Source: Chrysoperla carnea
Lineage: Eukaryota; Arthropoda; Insecta; Neuroptera; Chrysopidae
DNA: 64,000 nt
Reading direction: 5' to 3'
Assembly (NCBI RefSeq): GCF_905475395.1
Contig: NC_058342.1
Span: 25,392,640 to 25,456,639 of the forward strand
Positions 44,584-56,168 of this stretch are shown piece by piece. Made by a program: the position numbers and the translations under genes. Below the pieces are notes generated by a model, which did not search any database, was not told where the DNA came from, and saw only the letters and a program-made list of their open reading frames with translations. Every line of letters starts with the position of its first letter. The stretch's first letter is position 1.

Positions 44584-45113
44584 GGTTGATTTATGAAGAA
44601 TAGGCAAGTATGAATTCTAGGTAGGTTCAAGTAAAAATGTAGGAGAATATACTTGATTTTAAAATTAGACTCATTTAATCATAAATTTATCTGAAAACGA
44701 GCGTAGATCTAGAGTTAAATTTTGGGGTTTCACAGACACTGGAGTTCATATTTATACTGGTGGAAATCGTTTACCTAAAAATTTATTTTTCTGCTATTTC
44801 TTTTTTCCCCCTTTCATCTTATGAAGGCCCTTTTCTTAAAAACCTGACTTTTTTTTTAGTTTTTATACCCTACCTTATATATGAAATATATCAAAGTATA
44901 TTAAGTTTAATCCCAAGTTCGTAACGCTTAGATGTATTGATGTTAGAACAAAATTTTGATATAGGTATTCGTAAAAATAAACCTAATAAACATTTAGTTC
45001 CCTGGACTAAAGAGTTAGAAATTTGCAGGCAGCTTCATTGATTCTACTTTCATACTAAATCCATCCGATAATTGAAATTTTGCCCCCTCTATTGGCGCCG
45101 CCCATGGGCAGCC
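44584..45113 (+). mobile_element. R2 composite element, left end missing
   Basis: The unique half (minus orientation: GATTTATGAAGAATAGG, TTCTAGGTAGGTTCAAGTAA, ACTGGTGGAAATCGTTTACC) is followed by a shortened R1-like half. It ends CCCTCTATTGGCGCCGCCCA. Confidence 0.6.
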
Positions 45114-46821
45114 ACTTTACTAAATCAAAACGTGATTTGAAGTATCAATGTATAGATATTCAAAAGAGTGTCCTTGAATAAAAGTGAATTGTAAAATTAA
45201 TTTTATATTTAAAAATTACATTCACGCAAAAAACTTAATTAATCCCAAGAAATAGATAGTTAATTAATCATTTGATTATTGATAATGATTTCATTAAATT
45301 TAATAGCACCTTTAAGGTAGTCTGCATTCTTAATTATAAATACGGTTTTAACCGGAATTCAGTATAGAACTTGGTATGTATAGCTTTCACAAGCCTATCA
45401 ATAAGAATAGTACAATGAATTAAGCTTTAATTCCATCAAATTGGGGCTGCCACTTCCAAGGATGCACAAAAATTTAGCCTCTGAAAACTTCTGAAACATG
45501 CTGTTAAACGCGTGGCAGATAGGGTTTTGACATAGGCATACTGAGGGTAGTTTTGCCCCTATTGATTTGAATTTTCCTATAATTTAGGTGGCTAAGTATT
45601 GTGTTTATAACTGAAATACTGATGAATTTATGAAAATTCTTAGACCAAACTTTTGGTCCAACAACTGGGTACGAATATGGATGTTGAAAAGTAGAAAAAT
45701 ATTTTTTGTCTGTTTCATGTTTTATACAGAATTGTCTTAAGGAACCGAACTATTTTCATCGAAATTTATCTGTTTAGATAAACATTAGGTAACAACATAA
45801 GTCTGCCATCTAGTACTTGAATTATTATACTACATAGTTCTAATTAATGAAGATTCCATGGCTTAGTACATGTATCCTGAATATAGATGGCAGAAAGCTC
45901 CTATTCAATTGCATTATTTTTTGCATATTGCATTCTTTTAAATCGATTGCATATTTAAATTTTGTTCAATTTACTTGAAAAAAATATTTTAATAGTTTAA
46001 AGCCTCTTTATAAATTTTTTCAAAACCGTTTAAGGGTTTAAAAAATTAAATTTTTATGCTCATTTAACCAAAAGCATAGATAATTTTTTGCACTTAAAGA
46101 ACACTTTATTTTAGTTTTATGTCTTTATTGTTACAATTATGTAAATGGACTTGCCTATAAAAATACATAAATATTAAATATAATGTAACTTTAATAGTTT
46201 TTTTTTTTATAAATAAACATTTAATCCTCGATTAGAAGCATAGGTTATCTTAGAAGCATAACTTTGTACTTTTTAAATTAATGGGAAATATCTATTAAGA
46301 GAATCGCAGGAGACTTTATCCAGGTAAAGTATTTAACTCTTTAGGGAAATTAATACTCAATTAAACGTATGCTATTTGAACATAATAAGTAAGCGAATAT
46401 TTTATTCAATACTTCCCCTGTGCTAGTAAGCTGTAGTAAGCTTTCTCTGGAAACACTAAGGCATGGAAGGATGATGTGTCACATCTGTTAACAGAAGTTA
46501 GCGGATTTGCTTTTCCATACATTTCGGACTTATACGAAATATCGGCTGTTGTTAGAGTGAGTGGAAGATTTTCTATGAGACTTCTTCTTTTCTTCCTCTC
46601 TCCTAAATCCTTCCACTTTTTCCAATACTGCAACGGCTTCTAGTTAATTTTTCCTGATAATATTTTTATTTTCAGCATTTTCTCTTAACCTGACATTTTC
46701 CAAACTTATTCGATACTAACATAGTCATTCCATTTAATTCTAAAAATTCTACGCCTTCCAATTCCAAATTTACCGATTTGTTCATGCAAATGTTTAGATA
46801 CTTATTTGAGTAACATCCAAC
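45114..46821. other. intergenic DNA, nothing firm
   Basis: AT-rich. Neither the minus frame 46406-46633 nor other short frames have a recognisable domain. Confidence 0.4.
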
Positions 46822-46893
46822 GCCTGCTTAGCTCAGAGGCAGAGCACTGGTCTTGTAAACCAGGGGTCGTGAGTTCGATTCTCACAGGAGGCA
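46822..46893 (+). tRNA. tRNA-Thr(TGT), isolated copy
   Basis: Anticodon loop CTTGTAA and an intact T arm. The acceptor 5' strand is GCCTGCT against AGGAGGC, so pair 5-68 is G-G. A TTTTTT run follows. Likely weakened by the mismatch but otherwise complete. Confidence 0.88.
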
Positions 46894-47491
46894 AACTTTT
46901 TTACATTTTTAGTTCGCTATTAAATGAAATAAATGCCACAATTGATGTCACCAATTTTAGAATGTTCTTTTACAAAATTTTTTAAATATACTGATACATA
47001 TCTCGGGAGTGATTTCTTGGATTGTTTCCCTTATTATCTGCTCTGAATGGTCTACATTTCTAAACGACCGTTATCATTACCATCGAACTTTTTCAATTTG
47101 TGCACCCTGTACATTTGATGTCCTGTTTTCGTAAACCTTTTCATAAAAAAGTTGTTAATATGTAGCCAACTTAAGTAGACACCCTGTAGAAATCGGTTCA
47201 TGTATAATAATATAATCAGTTACATGGCTATAACTTTTTTTCTGCTTCGAATTTCTTCATAAAATTTTGTAAAGTATTTCTTGAGTACTAAAGAAGATGT
47301 AGAAAAATTGATTTTTTGAAAAGTATCCTGAAATAAAAATGACTAATTAATTGGTTTAATGCCGCCCTAGACTTTAGCTTACTCAATCAATAAATCCGCC
47401 ACTGTTGAAAATGAGTTTGTTCTGAGAACAAATGAAAACCAATTTTGCACAAGAATGTATTTGCGATGAGCAAATAAACTATAAAATCCAT
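46894..47491. other. intergenic DNA, nothing recognised
   Basis: No feature seen. Confidence 0.4.
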
Positions 47492-48582
47492 TGTATATGT
47501 CACCGGATAATTGTAAGAATCGTTAGTTTATACTAAATCTAGTAAGATTGTAAACTAAGGATAGATTGTGAACAAATGTCTTATTTTCGTCTAGTGTTTT
47601 TATTGCCCAGTCACCTGGCAGGCCATGTTGATTTTTTTTGCGAATTGCTGAAAATACTTTTCTAAGGAGTAATTTTGTGTGCTGCTCACGAATTTTTTCT
47701 TTTCAGTTTTCTTGAGTCTAGCATTGAACAAAGGGTTCTGATTAAAAAAGTTTTCATAAAAAAAGGTGTACCTAGAGTACATACTCACAACTTTCCGCCC
47801 ACTGAAGGTCATTCAAAGGTCATGGGCCTCAGATATAGCCCCTTACGTCCATTGTTTACGTTTTTTTTGAATGATTTTTTTTCGAGTTGAAGTTAGACTC
47901 TAAAAATAAAATGTATATCGGGAAAGATAGTGGTTTTTATGCTGTTTCACCTCCATTTTGATTTTTTTGCAAATCACCACTTCCGGCGGCAAAATCAACC
48001 ATTCCGGGAAAATCGTAAAATTCAGTTTTTAGGCCTAAAAATGAAGTTATTAAAAATAATCAAAATATTTCTTGTAGATTTAGGTCAGTATAACCTAAAA
48101 ATACCATCCATTGTAAGTTTGTCAATACCCCGACTTCTAAACTAAGTAAGAAAAATTCGGACTTCGAAATAGTGGTATGTTTTCAAGATTATAATTTTTT
48201 TTAGAATGACCAAATTTTACACGTTGCTAGAATAGATTACGGTCCAACTTCTGCCGTCAGCCGCTTTATTTTATCTCATCTAAAACCGGAGATATTGACC
48301 GAAATGCGTTTGGGGCTACCCTAGGCCCAATTTTGGGTCTAGGAAGAAAAATTCAAAATTTGGGCGGTAGATTTGGATACCCTCAGTTTAAATCCAAGTA
48401 CCTCCTAGCTATCAATAAAAAATTCCTCAGCACTTTCAAGATCAAAAGAAAGTGCGCAAATTTCACTAAATTGCTATCTATCTAATTAATAAGCTTAGAT
48501 TATAAATTTTATCAATCGTCGATTTACAATTTGACTAGATTTAATATAAAACGATTCTTACAATGATTCGGTGACATATACA
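47492..48582. mobile_element. DNA element of about 1.09 kb with terminal inverted repeats of about 75 bp
   Basis: The left end TGTATATGTCACCGGATAAT, then TGTAAGAATCGT and CTAAATCTAGT, matches the reverse complement of the right end (CTAGATTTAATATAAAACGA, TTCTTACAATGATTC, GGTGACATATACA). The interior is less AT-rich and has several 70-residue frames without a transposase domain. Non-autonomous; superfamily unknown. Confidence 0.7.
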
Positions 48583-48963
48583 CTTCATTTTCGTTCGCGT
48601 CTCTTTATTTTTTTTTCTTGTACTTCTTTTTTAGAAGTACCTATATACTCGTAAGTCGTATGAAGTGAAGTTGAATGTACTAAGTAAAAAAGTTATTGTA
48701 ACTAAAGAAACTGGTCGACCTTGACCATGTAACTAGGCGCACAATCTTATTAAATTTTAGTTATAGATTATACAATTCCATAAAAAAAATATGGTGTGAT
48801 CAGTTACAAAACTTCCATATACAAGCTACAGTTTATACATAGAGGTGCGTGGTAAATTATGTTGATAATTTGAAAATTCCTATATAAAACAAGAAAATAT
48901 CCGTTTATTATCTACGTGTAGGAAGTCTGTAAAAGCTCTTTACACAGCCTTACTACGTATAGT
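48583..48963. other. intergenic DNA with a small hairpin
   Basis: GTACTTCT..AGAAGTAC forms an 8 bp hairpin near 48620-48640. No gene. Confidence 0.4.
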
Positions 48964-49087
48964 ACGGTGTAAGACAAGTAAATTTACCTTAGCTAACTTT
49001 TTTATCTTTAGTTATTGTATTCAGTTGTCGAAATTTTTACCAATTGTAAAATAATTATTTGGTTATAAATTGTTATGTAAATAAAAA

Positions 49088-49159
49088 TGCCCCCTGTGAG
49101 AATCGAACTCACGACCCCTGGTTTACAAGACCAGTGCTCTGCCTCTGAGCTAAGGAGGC
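49088..49159 (-). tRNA. tRNA-Thr(TGT), left arm of the inverted duplication
   Basis: Complete cloverleaf, anticodon TGT, acceptor GCCTCCT / AGGGGGC, and a downstream T5 run on its own strand. Confidence 0.95.
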
Positions 49160-49397
49160 TCTGAAAATATAAAAATTATTAATTCTTCCATTTCGAAATG
49201 GTAGCCAGAAGGTTGCCATTTTATTCAACATAAAATTTTTTGTTTTATTAAACTTGTTTAATTTAAAAAGCAATACAAGGGCTGGTATTCGAAACTGTCT
49301 ATGCATGGTATGTTAACAATTAAATATTCAATTGTTTATTTACACTTTTTTTAAATTTTTTCCTTAAATCATAATTAATAATTTGAACATTTTTACA

Positions 49398-49469
49398 GCC
49401 TCCTTAGCTCAGAGGCAGAGCACTGGTCTTGTAAACCAGGGGTCGTGAGTTCGATTCTCACAGGGGGCA
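49398..49469 (+). tRNA. tRNA-Thr(TGT), right arm of the inverted duplication
   Basis: Apparently identical in its mature body to 49088-49159 and divergently oriented from it. The terminator run TTTTT lies about 8 bp after the gene. Confidence 0.95.
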
Positions 49470-49621
49470 ATCTTATTTTTATAAAATTTATAACCAAATA
49501 ATTATTTTGGTACTAGTAAAATTTTCGACAACTGAACACAATAACTATAAATATATAGCTAAATTTACTTGTCTTGCACGAACAAAGAGGAAAAAAAGGA
49601 AATAAATTTCTATGTAAACGA

Positions 49622-49803
49622 TTTTCACCAGTATAAATCCGGTCTTCAGTGTCCAGTGTTCAGATAAAATGGTTAAATAAGTTAATTTTAGAATAAAAAA
49701 TAAATTTTGCGATTTTTCTTCTATGTTGTTACTGGAACATACTTTTCCTATTCCTATCCATAAATAAACTTACCCCCCTATTTGCCATCGACTGGTGACG
49801 CCA
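49622..49803 (+). mobile_element. R2 unique half
   Basis: TTCACCAGTATAAATCCGGT to CCCCCTATTTGCCATCGACT GGTGACGCC. Ends at the R2 terminus; the R1-like half is absent. Confidence 0.65.
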
Positions 49804-50559
49804 TTGACTAACTAGACTAATTCGTTTAGTAGATGTATTATATTAAGTCTATGATTAAAGCCTAATGCAGATTTTAAAATTCTAAAACCTATTTTATAAT
49901 CTGAAGATATAAAAAAAAGCAACATTTAATCGTATTCTAATTGAAATGATATTTCAACAATTGAATATTCTCGATAATTGATTTTTCATGTATGTTTTGA
50001 GATCAGTAATTGTAATCCTTTCAATTGATTACACATTATTCAATTCGTCAAATATTTACATTTTGTCAAGATTCTGCATTACATAAAATACTTACATGGA
50101 TACCATTTTATACAATTATATGAGCATAAATGTAACAACATTTGCCTATATTGAAAAATTTTATAAATCTTTTTATGAAGTGGATATTTACATGATAAAG
50201 TTTTTTAATAATGATTTATTTATACACGTAAAACAGTATTCGTATTCGATAGTTATTTAAAAGGAAAATAATATGTTTTAGATGATACAAAAAAAAAGAA
50301 ATAAAGAATGAGAAGAAGAATTCATGAATCCAACAGATCATGACTGACAGTACGTAACTAAACGTGACTGACACTACCGTCATTTTGGATTGCAAAAAAG
50401 TTGTATTTTAAAAGAAACCTTAAAAAATTAATATTATAGGACACAGGATGAGAACTTCAAAAAAGCTTTAAAGCTATAAAAATGTACTAAAATGCTATTT
50501 TTGAGTATAAGTAATAAAAATCAAAAAGTCACTAATAAGTTAAAATAATTGTAATTTTA
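49804..50559. other. intergenic DNA, nothing recognised
   Basis: AT-rich, no gene seen. Confidence 0.4.
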
Positions 50560-50660
50560 ATGAATTTTAACATATTTTTTGATATATATGTTCATTTGTT
50601 TTAAGTCTCTCAAGTTTAAGGTTGCTGAATAGACGGCAGAAATACTTTATTAATTGCTCG
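50560..50660 (+). repeat. dispersed repeat H
   Basis: Second copy of 33543-33640, sharing ATATATGTTCATTTGTTTTA. Confidence 0.5.
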
Positions 50661-50730
50661 GGTTAAGATACATCGCATGTTTAATGGTATAAATAATATT
50701 TAAGGATCCATTTTTTAATGTAAATGTAAT

Positions 50731-50973
50731 AGATTTCTATGTATCATCGAATATCGAAATTTTTAGTACCAGAACACTCTACAATATTCAAATAGTTCGT
50801 TCTTTTTCACTTGTCAAAATCACTTAAATATATTTGATTGCTGTACACTCTTAATTTCAATTAATATTCTCTCGACTATAAACACGATCAGACTGACGGA
50901 AAGTCACTGAATTTTGGTTTATATATCGTCGAATTTCGAAATTTCTAGTACCAGAACTCTCTAGAATATTTAG
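50731..50973 (+). repeat. short direct repeat, about 188 bp spacing
   Basis: A block of about 53 bp containing TCGAAATTT-TAGTACCAGA and CTCTA-AATATT occurs at 50731-50786 and again at 50921-50973. Confidence 0.5.
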
Positions 50974-51457
50974 TACATTTTCAAAAATTTAATTAATATG
51001 CTTTCCATTTATTCTCGCTTTGATTTCTTTTCAAATCCGAACTCTGTGGTTTCTCAAGAAAGACTGACTCAAGTCACCGATAGAGCCTCTTTTTAGATCT
51101 TGAGGTTGCTCTAGAGGTTTCTGGTTAAAAGAATGTTCGAGGAAAGAGTTTTATTCTATTCTACTAGCTTCTATTGTCCTTTTTCTTGTTAGAAAATAGT
51201 TTAAGTTAATAAAATTTATATCCAGACAGAATATTTTAAAATAAATAACTTACTTTTAACAATAAAACCTTTGAAAAAACAATAAACTTGGTTGAATTTA
51301 AAAGATTTAAAATTCGGAAGAAGGCCCAGAAAGTTCGTGTCCGGTTCTGGCTTGATAGTTCTACTAATCGTCGAGAGATGACGCTAACAGCTCTTGGCGG
51401 CCAGTTTAAAGTTGATCATGATTTTAGTTGTCGATTTAAACAAACTTTCTAGATCAT

Positions 51458-51534
51458 TTCTAGAATTTTCTAGAAAATTTCGAATCGGTTTTGACCGTTA
51501 CACACATTTTATAATTTTCTAGATCATTCCAGAA
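51458..51534. promoter_or_regulatory. pair of heat-shock-element-like sites
   Basis: At 51458-51475 the sequence TTCTAGAATTTTCTAGAA is a perfect four-unit heat-shock element (alternating TTC and GAA with two-base gaps). At 51517-51534 TTCTAGATCATTCCAGAA is a second four-unit site with one imperfect unit (GAT for GAA). A TATATATTT lies at about 51579. No coding region is visible close by on either strand. HSF1 binding to such arrays is established; activity here is inference. Confidence 0.5.
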
Positions 51535-52867
51535 ATTTGTTCTTAAAATCGAAAGTAACATGAGTAAGAAAAGGACAGATATATATTTTTTCACATTTTT
51601 GTCACCCAAAACCACCCACTGCCTCCCACCGCAACCAAACTTAAACAACCCTTACAATCAACTTCCCTCCCCAATGGAAAGTTGATTGCTGTTGGTGGTC
51701 ATAGAGAAAACCATGTGTTCACGTACTAGCATTAGCATTTTATCATTTTATATGTATATTTATAATATATATATATGTATATTAGATTAAACATAACGCT
51801 ACCATGTAAATATCAGCACAGCCATAAATGCCATATTTTTATGATTTTTAAACAGAAATAATTAAAATCAGATAATTATACATCCATGGTGTGTAAAAAT
51901 GATTATGACTCAAAATATAATAGCATAGTATATGAATATTATGGATGAAGAAAAGCCATAGCAAAGAACGCGAACCAGGCAAGGTTATGTCAGAATAATA
52001 GTTGCAATTTTGTTTTGTTTTGTTTTTGTTTTTTAGTGGAGATGACGAAGGTGTTTCATTTTTATTTTTCTTCAACGTTTACGACTGAAATATTATTTAT
52101 TTATTCATCTCTTTTTATAATCATTGTGCAGTATTTTTTTCAAGGCTACGTCATAAAACTACATCACTGTTTCTGTTCTTATATTAGAGGTACTATATTC
52201 GATTTGTCGAGACTCTTTTTAAATTATGCCGCCGGCGCGGATTCAGTCTTTGTGTTATGCTTATGTTAAGTTAGTTCACCTTATATACTCTATTTTGTGC
52301 CAGAGAATAATACCGACTTAACATTATTGACTAAGTCCATCGCTAATAAACCATAGAAGTAATAATATAGAACTGTAATGTGACCATCCAAACCGTTGAT
52401 CTTCGTAGAGAGAGACCTAAAAAAAGTACGCGTATAGCTGTCTTAGTCTGTCTTATATTACTTCTATAAAATACACAGATATGTACGTGTTTATACAATA
52501 ATTCAAAATATTAATAGAGCCCTTTGATAGGCTGCGAGACAAAGAGGTATGACGGTCCCTTTTTTAACGTTCAATTGCGTTTCCTATACTTTTAAGCCTC
52601 TATGTTATATATAACCTCTTTGAAATAAACTCAAGTAAAATATCATTGAAATGGCTTTTACATTTAATCCGTTAGCACTCACGTCAATCGTTCGGTAATC
52701 CTTAATCACGTGATCAAAGATTTGCTCACGTGTCTTATACATGCGTGAAATATTTCGTGCGTTAAATACATAGAAATGTTATATTATCTCTATGGTTTAA
52801 TATTTTTTAACTTAATAGAGGTAAATCATAACCTCTACATAATTTTATAAAAATTTATTTGTTAACG
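51535..52867. other. intergenic DNA, possible non-coding transcript region
   Basis: No protein gene. AATCAACTT..AAGTTGATT forms a hairpin at about 51656-51690. Short frames at 51848-52269 have no domain. If the sites at 51458-51534 act as a promoter, this stretch would be the transcribed side next to the TATA-like word. Confidence 0.3.
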
Positions 52868-53147
52868 TAATCTCAGTTGGTTAAGGCGTAACCAATTGCG
52901 TCCGCGGTATTCATAGGGTAGCGGGTTCGATTCCCACCGTTTAATTAATTTAATTAAGAGTTGCGATGGGCTGGTGTAGTGCAAGGTATATGCATGAAGG
53001 ATATGCACTCAGCCTCTGAAATTGAGAAGCTGATAAATGAAATTATCAGCGGAAAGGTAGTAAAACACATATATGGTATCACAATGGGCTCTATAGCTTA
53101 AGTGTGTCCTTCATGGACAACCAATATACCCTAACCTAACCTAACCT
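52868..53147 (+). mobile_element. tRNA-derived SINE ending in a TTAGG-type telomere word
   Basis: The head has pol III boxes: A box-like CTCAGTTGGTTAAGG and B box GGGTTCGATTCCC. The body starts at TTGCGATGGGCTGGTGTAGT and includes GATATGCACTCAGCCTCTGA. The end is CCTAACCTAACCTAACC. About 280 bp. The head is shared with 455-530. The layout (tRNA head, unrelated body, simple-repeat tail) is typical of SINEs; the partner LINE is unknown. Confidence 0.6.
53129..53147 (-). repeat. short interstitial (TTAGG)n telomere-like tract
   Basis: Three to four CCTAA units, the complement of the ancestral insect telomere repeat TTAGG, at the 3' end of the SINE-like element. Confidence 0.5.
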
Positions 53148-53547
53148 TGTTTGTAAAAATTTCTGTATAGGTAATTCCTGAGTAGAATTTCACTTGATTT
53201 AATAAATTATTGAATGATTCGACATTTAAAAAGCAAAAAAATATGGTATAAGATGTATTTTGAATGTAGATTCGTGTTTCTTATTCGATTACTTTACGAT
53301 TTTTACTTCCATATACATGTACACAGCGGGTGAGATATTTGAGTATTAATAATAAATCTGGAATAATGAAATATTTTACTTGAAAATACTCTTCAGGTGG
53401 TCTAAATAAACACAAAAATTTTTTAAAATTAACTTCAATTCATGTTAAAATGGAGTTAAATTAGTCAGTTTATATAATTACAAGTTTTTTGTTAATTGTT
53501 TTAAGGATATTCTATCTGGCCCCGGATTAACTCGATTCGGATTTCTC
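53148..53547. other. AT-rich intergenic DNA, nothing recognised
   Basis: No feature seen. Confidence 0.4.
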
Positions 53548-53645
53548 GAGGCTTTAAAGTGGTTCGGCTGTCACGTGACTAATCAACTAGTAAACTAGAC
53601 AATTTGTATGACGTAAATGTAAAAAATACTCTAAAAATATCGAAA
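53548..53645 (-). repeat. dispersed repeat D, inverted copy
   Basis: Minus-strand copy of 18950-19095: TAGTTGATTAGTCACGTGAC, AATTGTCTAGTTTAC and TTTACGTCATAC, without the 53 bp duplication. Directly joined to an R2 half. Confidence 0.6.
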
Positions 53646-53822
53646 ATACCAGGATAAATCCGGACTCCAGTGTCTGTGAATGTAAATGAGTATAATTTTA
53701 AAATAAAAAATAAATTTACCGTTTTTTCTCCTATATTTTTACTTGAACATACCTAGAATTCATACTTTTCCTATTCTTCATAAATCAACTTGCCCCTCTA
53801 TTTGCCAACGGCTGCGACGTCG
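53646..53822 (+). mobile_element. R2 unique half
   Basis: CAGGATAAATCCGGACTCCA to CTCTATTTGCCAACGGCTGC GACGTCG. The R1-like half is absent. Confidence 0.6.
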
Positions 53823-54245
53823 TTGCAAACAACTAGGGTTTTTTTTACTTTTGTAAACTGTATGAGTTCGGTTTGGGGATAAAAGAGTTAAATGGACAGA
53901 GTACGATATGTGGAAGTGAAATGAGTGTTTACATAAAATAAATTTTTTTAACAGCAAATAAAACATTCGTCATAATTCAATGGACAACTTTTGAACATTT
54001 GAGCTCGAGATATACGAGAATAATATTAGTTTTTAGTATTGGTTTTAAACAAAAATATTGCTATAACTTTTTGTTTTAATTATTTTGAAGAGGCAAACAT
54101 TTTAAAATTTATGACGGTTATTTATCAAAAAAATCTTTGTAGACGTTACAGTAATCATAATCTTTATATATTTTTATTTTTTTTACTCATACTACTCCCG
54201 AAAAAATACAAAAATATAGACTAATACTCTGTATCGAAGGTCAAC

Positions 54246-54269
54246 GGGGGGGGGGGGGTGGGGTGGGGG
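54246..54269 (+). repeat. G-rich tract
   Basis: A run of 13 G followed by T-G4-T-G5 fits a G-quadruplex pattern. It lies in a loosely conserved copy of repeat I. Confidence 0.6.
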
Positions 54270-55144
54270 TGAGAGTAAGAACACGATTCAGGAGGTTTTG
54301 GGGATATCTGATGTATGTTTAATATGTAGAGTTAATGATTTATTTTATAGGAGCGGCGGTTGATTCTAGTAGTTTGAAGGGTATTCCCTGGAGGAAAAAT
54401 GTGAAAAATCACTGGTTCCGACATTTTAAATTGTTATTAATAGTCCTAAATTTGAAAAATTGGTTTATACGTTACATTAGTATCTGATTTACACTAAGAA
54501 AATATTATTAAAAAAAGTATAACCAATACAAATTTAGTTCTAAAACAGTGTAGAATGTCATGGCGTCCTGAATGACATCAATCCGTGACATGTAATCATT
54601 TTTGTATATGCAGTTTTACAAGTATTTGCAAGTTCTCATCTTTTTGTATTTGTAAGCTTACATAGTCTTTCATATGATGTGACGTAGGACCATGAGAGTA
54701 CATCTGATTGGTGTTTACTGTCACGTGATTTATGTATGGATTTATGAAAATTATTACCTAAAAATATTAATAATCCTTATATTTTATAAAAATTAATTTT
54801 GTGTTTTGTTATCTATATATTATGATTAATCATTAGAAACTTTTATCCAATTGATTTATTCTTATTGGACAAAAGACTCATTTAATGTCAATATTTGATG
54901 TGTTCTAAAAGAAAGAAGCATCTAAAAAGTATCTATTGAGGGGGGAATATGACCTTAGTAGTGGAGTACTGCTGCTTGTGAGTTTTTATTTTTTATTTTT
55001 GGTTCGTTGTAAGTAGTAAAAATCTTCAACTATTAAGAGTTCAAAAAACTAGTTTCTGTCGCGTCTAATCAATCAAAAGATTTATATCTAATATCAAATA
55101 TACATGTATATATACTAGCGAGTTTATGTATATATCTTTGGTGC
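54270..55144. other. AT-rich intergenic DNA, nothing recognised
   Basis: Apart from the end of repeat I no feature is seen. Confidence 0.4.
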
Positions 55145-55480
55145 CTAGGGTCCAAACTCGTTACTCGGATTTTGGGATCGCTGAGACGAATATTGCTAGA
55201 GAATCGGACAACAGGTACCTGGTGCTCGGGATTCCCAATGTGTCCGAGATACTCTTTATACCAGGTACCTCGGAGACCAATTTTGTTGGGAGAATCGTGC
55301 TCAGTGACCCCAAAAACTCCGAATAACGAGTTTGATCGGTTATATAACGAATTTTCCGAAAACTCCAGGAGACGGCGGGGATACCGTTTACCCTGGACAC
55401 CATGTACCTCGGAGACCAATTCTGACGCCATATTTATGTTCAGCGACCCCAAAAATCCACGAGTAACAAGTTTGGAATCA
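55145..55480. repeat. GC-richer repeat island with direct and inverted sub-repeats
   Basis: Two direct units (about 55262-55335 and 55401-55472) share GTACCTCGGAGACCAATT, a CAG-GACCCCAAAAA-TCC block and GTAACAAGTTTGG-like sequence. An inverted relative at 55150-55200 reads CCAAACTCGTTACTCGGATT and TTGGGATCGCTGAGACGAAT. Composition and codon-independent sub-repeats argue that the 143-residue minus-strand frame (55069-55500) is repeat sequence and not a host gene. Confidence 0.55.
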
Positions 55481-55558
55481 TTTTCATCACTATTGACCAA
55501 ATTGTAAATTTAGTATTTTTACGGTTAATTTAAAATACAATTCTAAAATGTATATTAT

Positions 55559-55700
55559 TTAGGTCACAAAATTTCCTGATGCTCTAACGAATCGAATGCT
55601 GAAAATTGCTTTCAAATTCGACTTACTCTTCAAATTTTTCGAACTTCATTGCTTCGTTTCTGCGACTAGTACTCGTTACTCAGTATTCGGTACATACGTT
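55559..55700 (+). repeat. dispersed repeat K
   Basis: Second copy of 6319-6480, starting AGGTCACAAAATTTCCTGAT. Confidence 0.6.
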
Positions 55701-56168
55701 TTGTTACACCTCTAACTTCTATGAGCTCACTATTTACAACCTGAAAAAAGTGTCCAATTTATTTGCGACCCTGTAATTATATCCGTATAGAGTGATTGCA
55801 CTTATAATTTTATTATTTTTATTTTTTAATAAAAATACATACATAACACAATGACTAATATTTTCAAAGAAATGCCATTTTTTTTTTCAAAAATTACCAT
55901 ATATGTGTATATTTAAAATGAAATAAATCTAAATTCAAGTCACAATTGAAAATGGCTTCGTTGCGTTCTTACAACAACGATGAATTCAAATCAACAGAAC
56001 ATATCAATTAATTAAAAATACAGTAACTTTAGCAATACCTACTAGCTACAAATAACAAAAAATAAAACAGAGCTCCATCACTTAAGTTATATTTCCCTCT
56101 CATAATAGACTCCGTTTTTTGTTTCTTGGACCTCCAAAATTTGTCTTTTACTGCGCAGGCTAGTCTAT
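55701..56168. other. intergenic DNA, nothing recognised
   Basis: No feature seen. Confidence 0.4.

Larger units (their letters stand above)
48964..49582. repeat. inverted duplication carrying two tRNA-Thr genes
   Basis: The left arm (48964-49160) and right arm (49396-49582) are reverse complements with moderate divergence: GTGTAAGACAAGTAAATTTA / TAAATTTACTTGTCTTGCAC, AGTTGTCGAAA / TTTTCGACAACT and AATAATTATTTGGTTATAAA / TTTATAACCAAATAATTATT. Each arm ends in a tRNA-Thr. The spacer is about 235 bp and holds an R1 end fragment (about 49291-49345). Confidence 0.8.

Noticed and set aside
49109-49306. 65-residue minus-strand frame
   Set aside because: Passes through a tRNA-Thr gene; chance frame.
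55069-55500. 143-residue minus-strand open frame
   Set aside because: It lies in a repeat island with direct and inverted sub-repeats, overlaps long frames on the other strand, and shows no domain or splice context.
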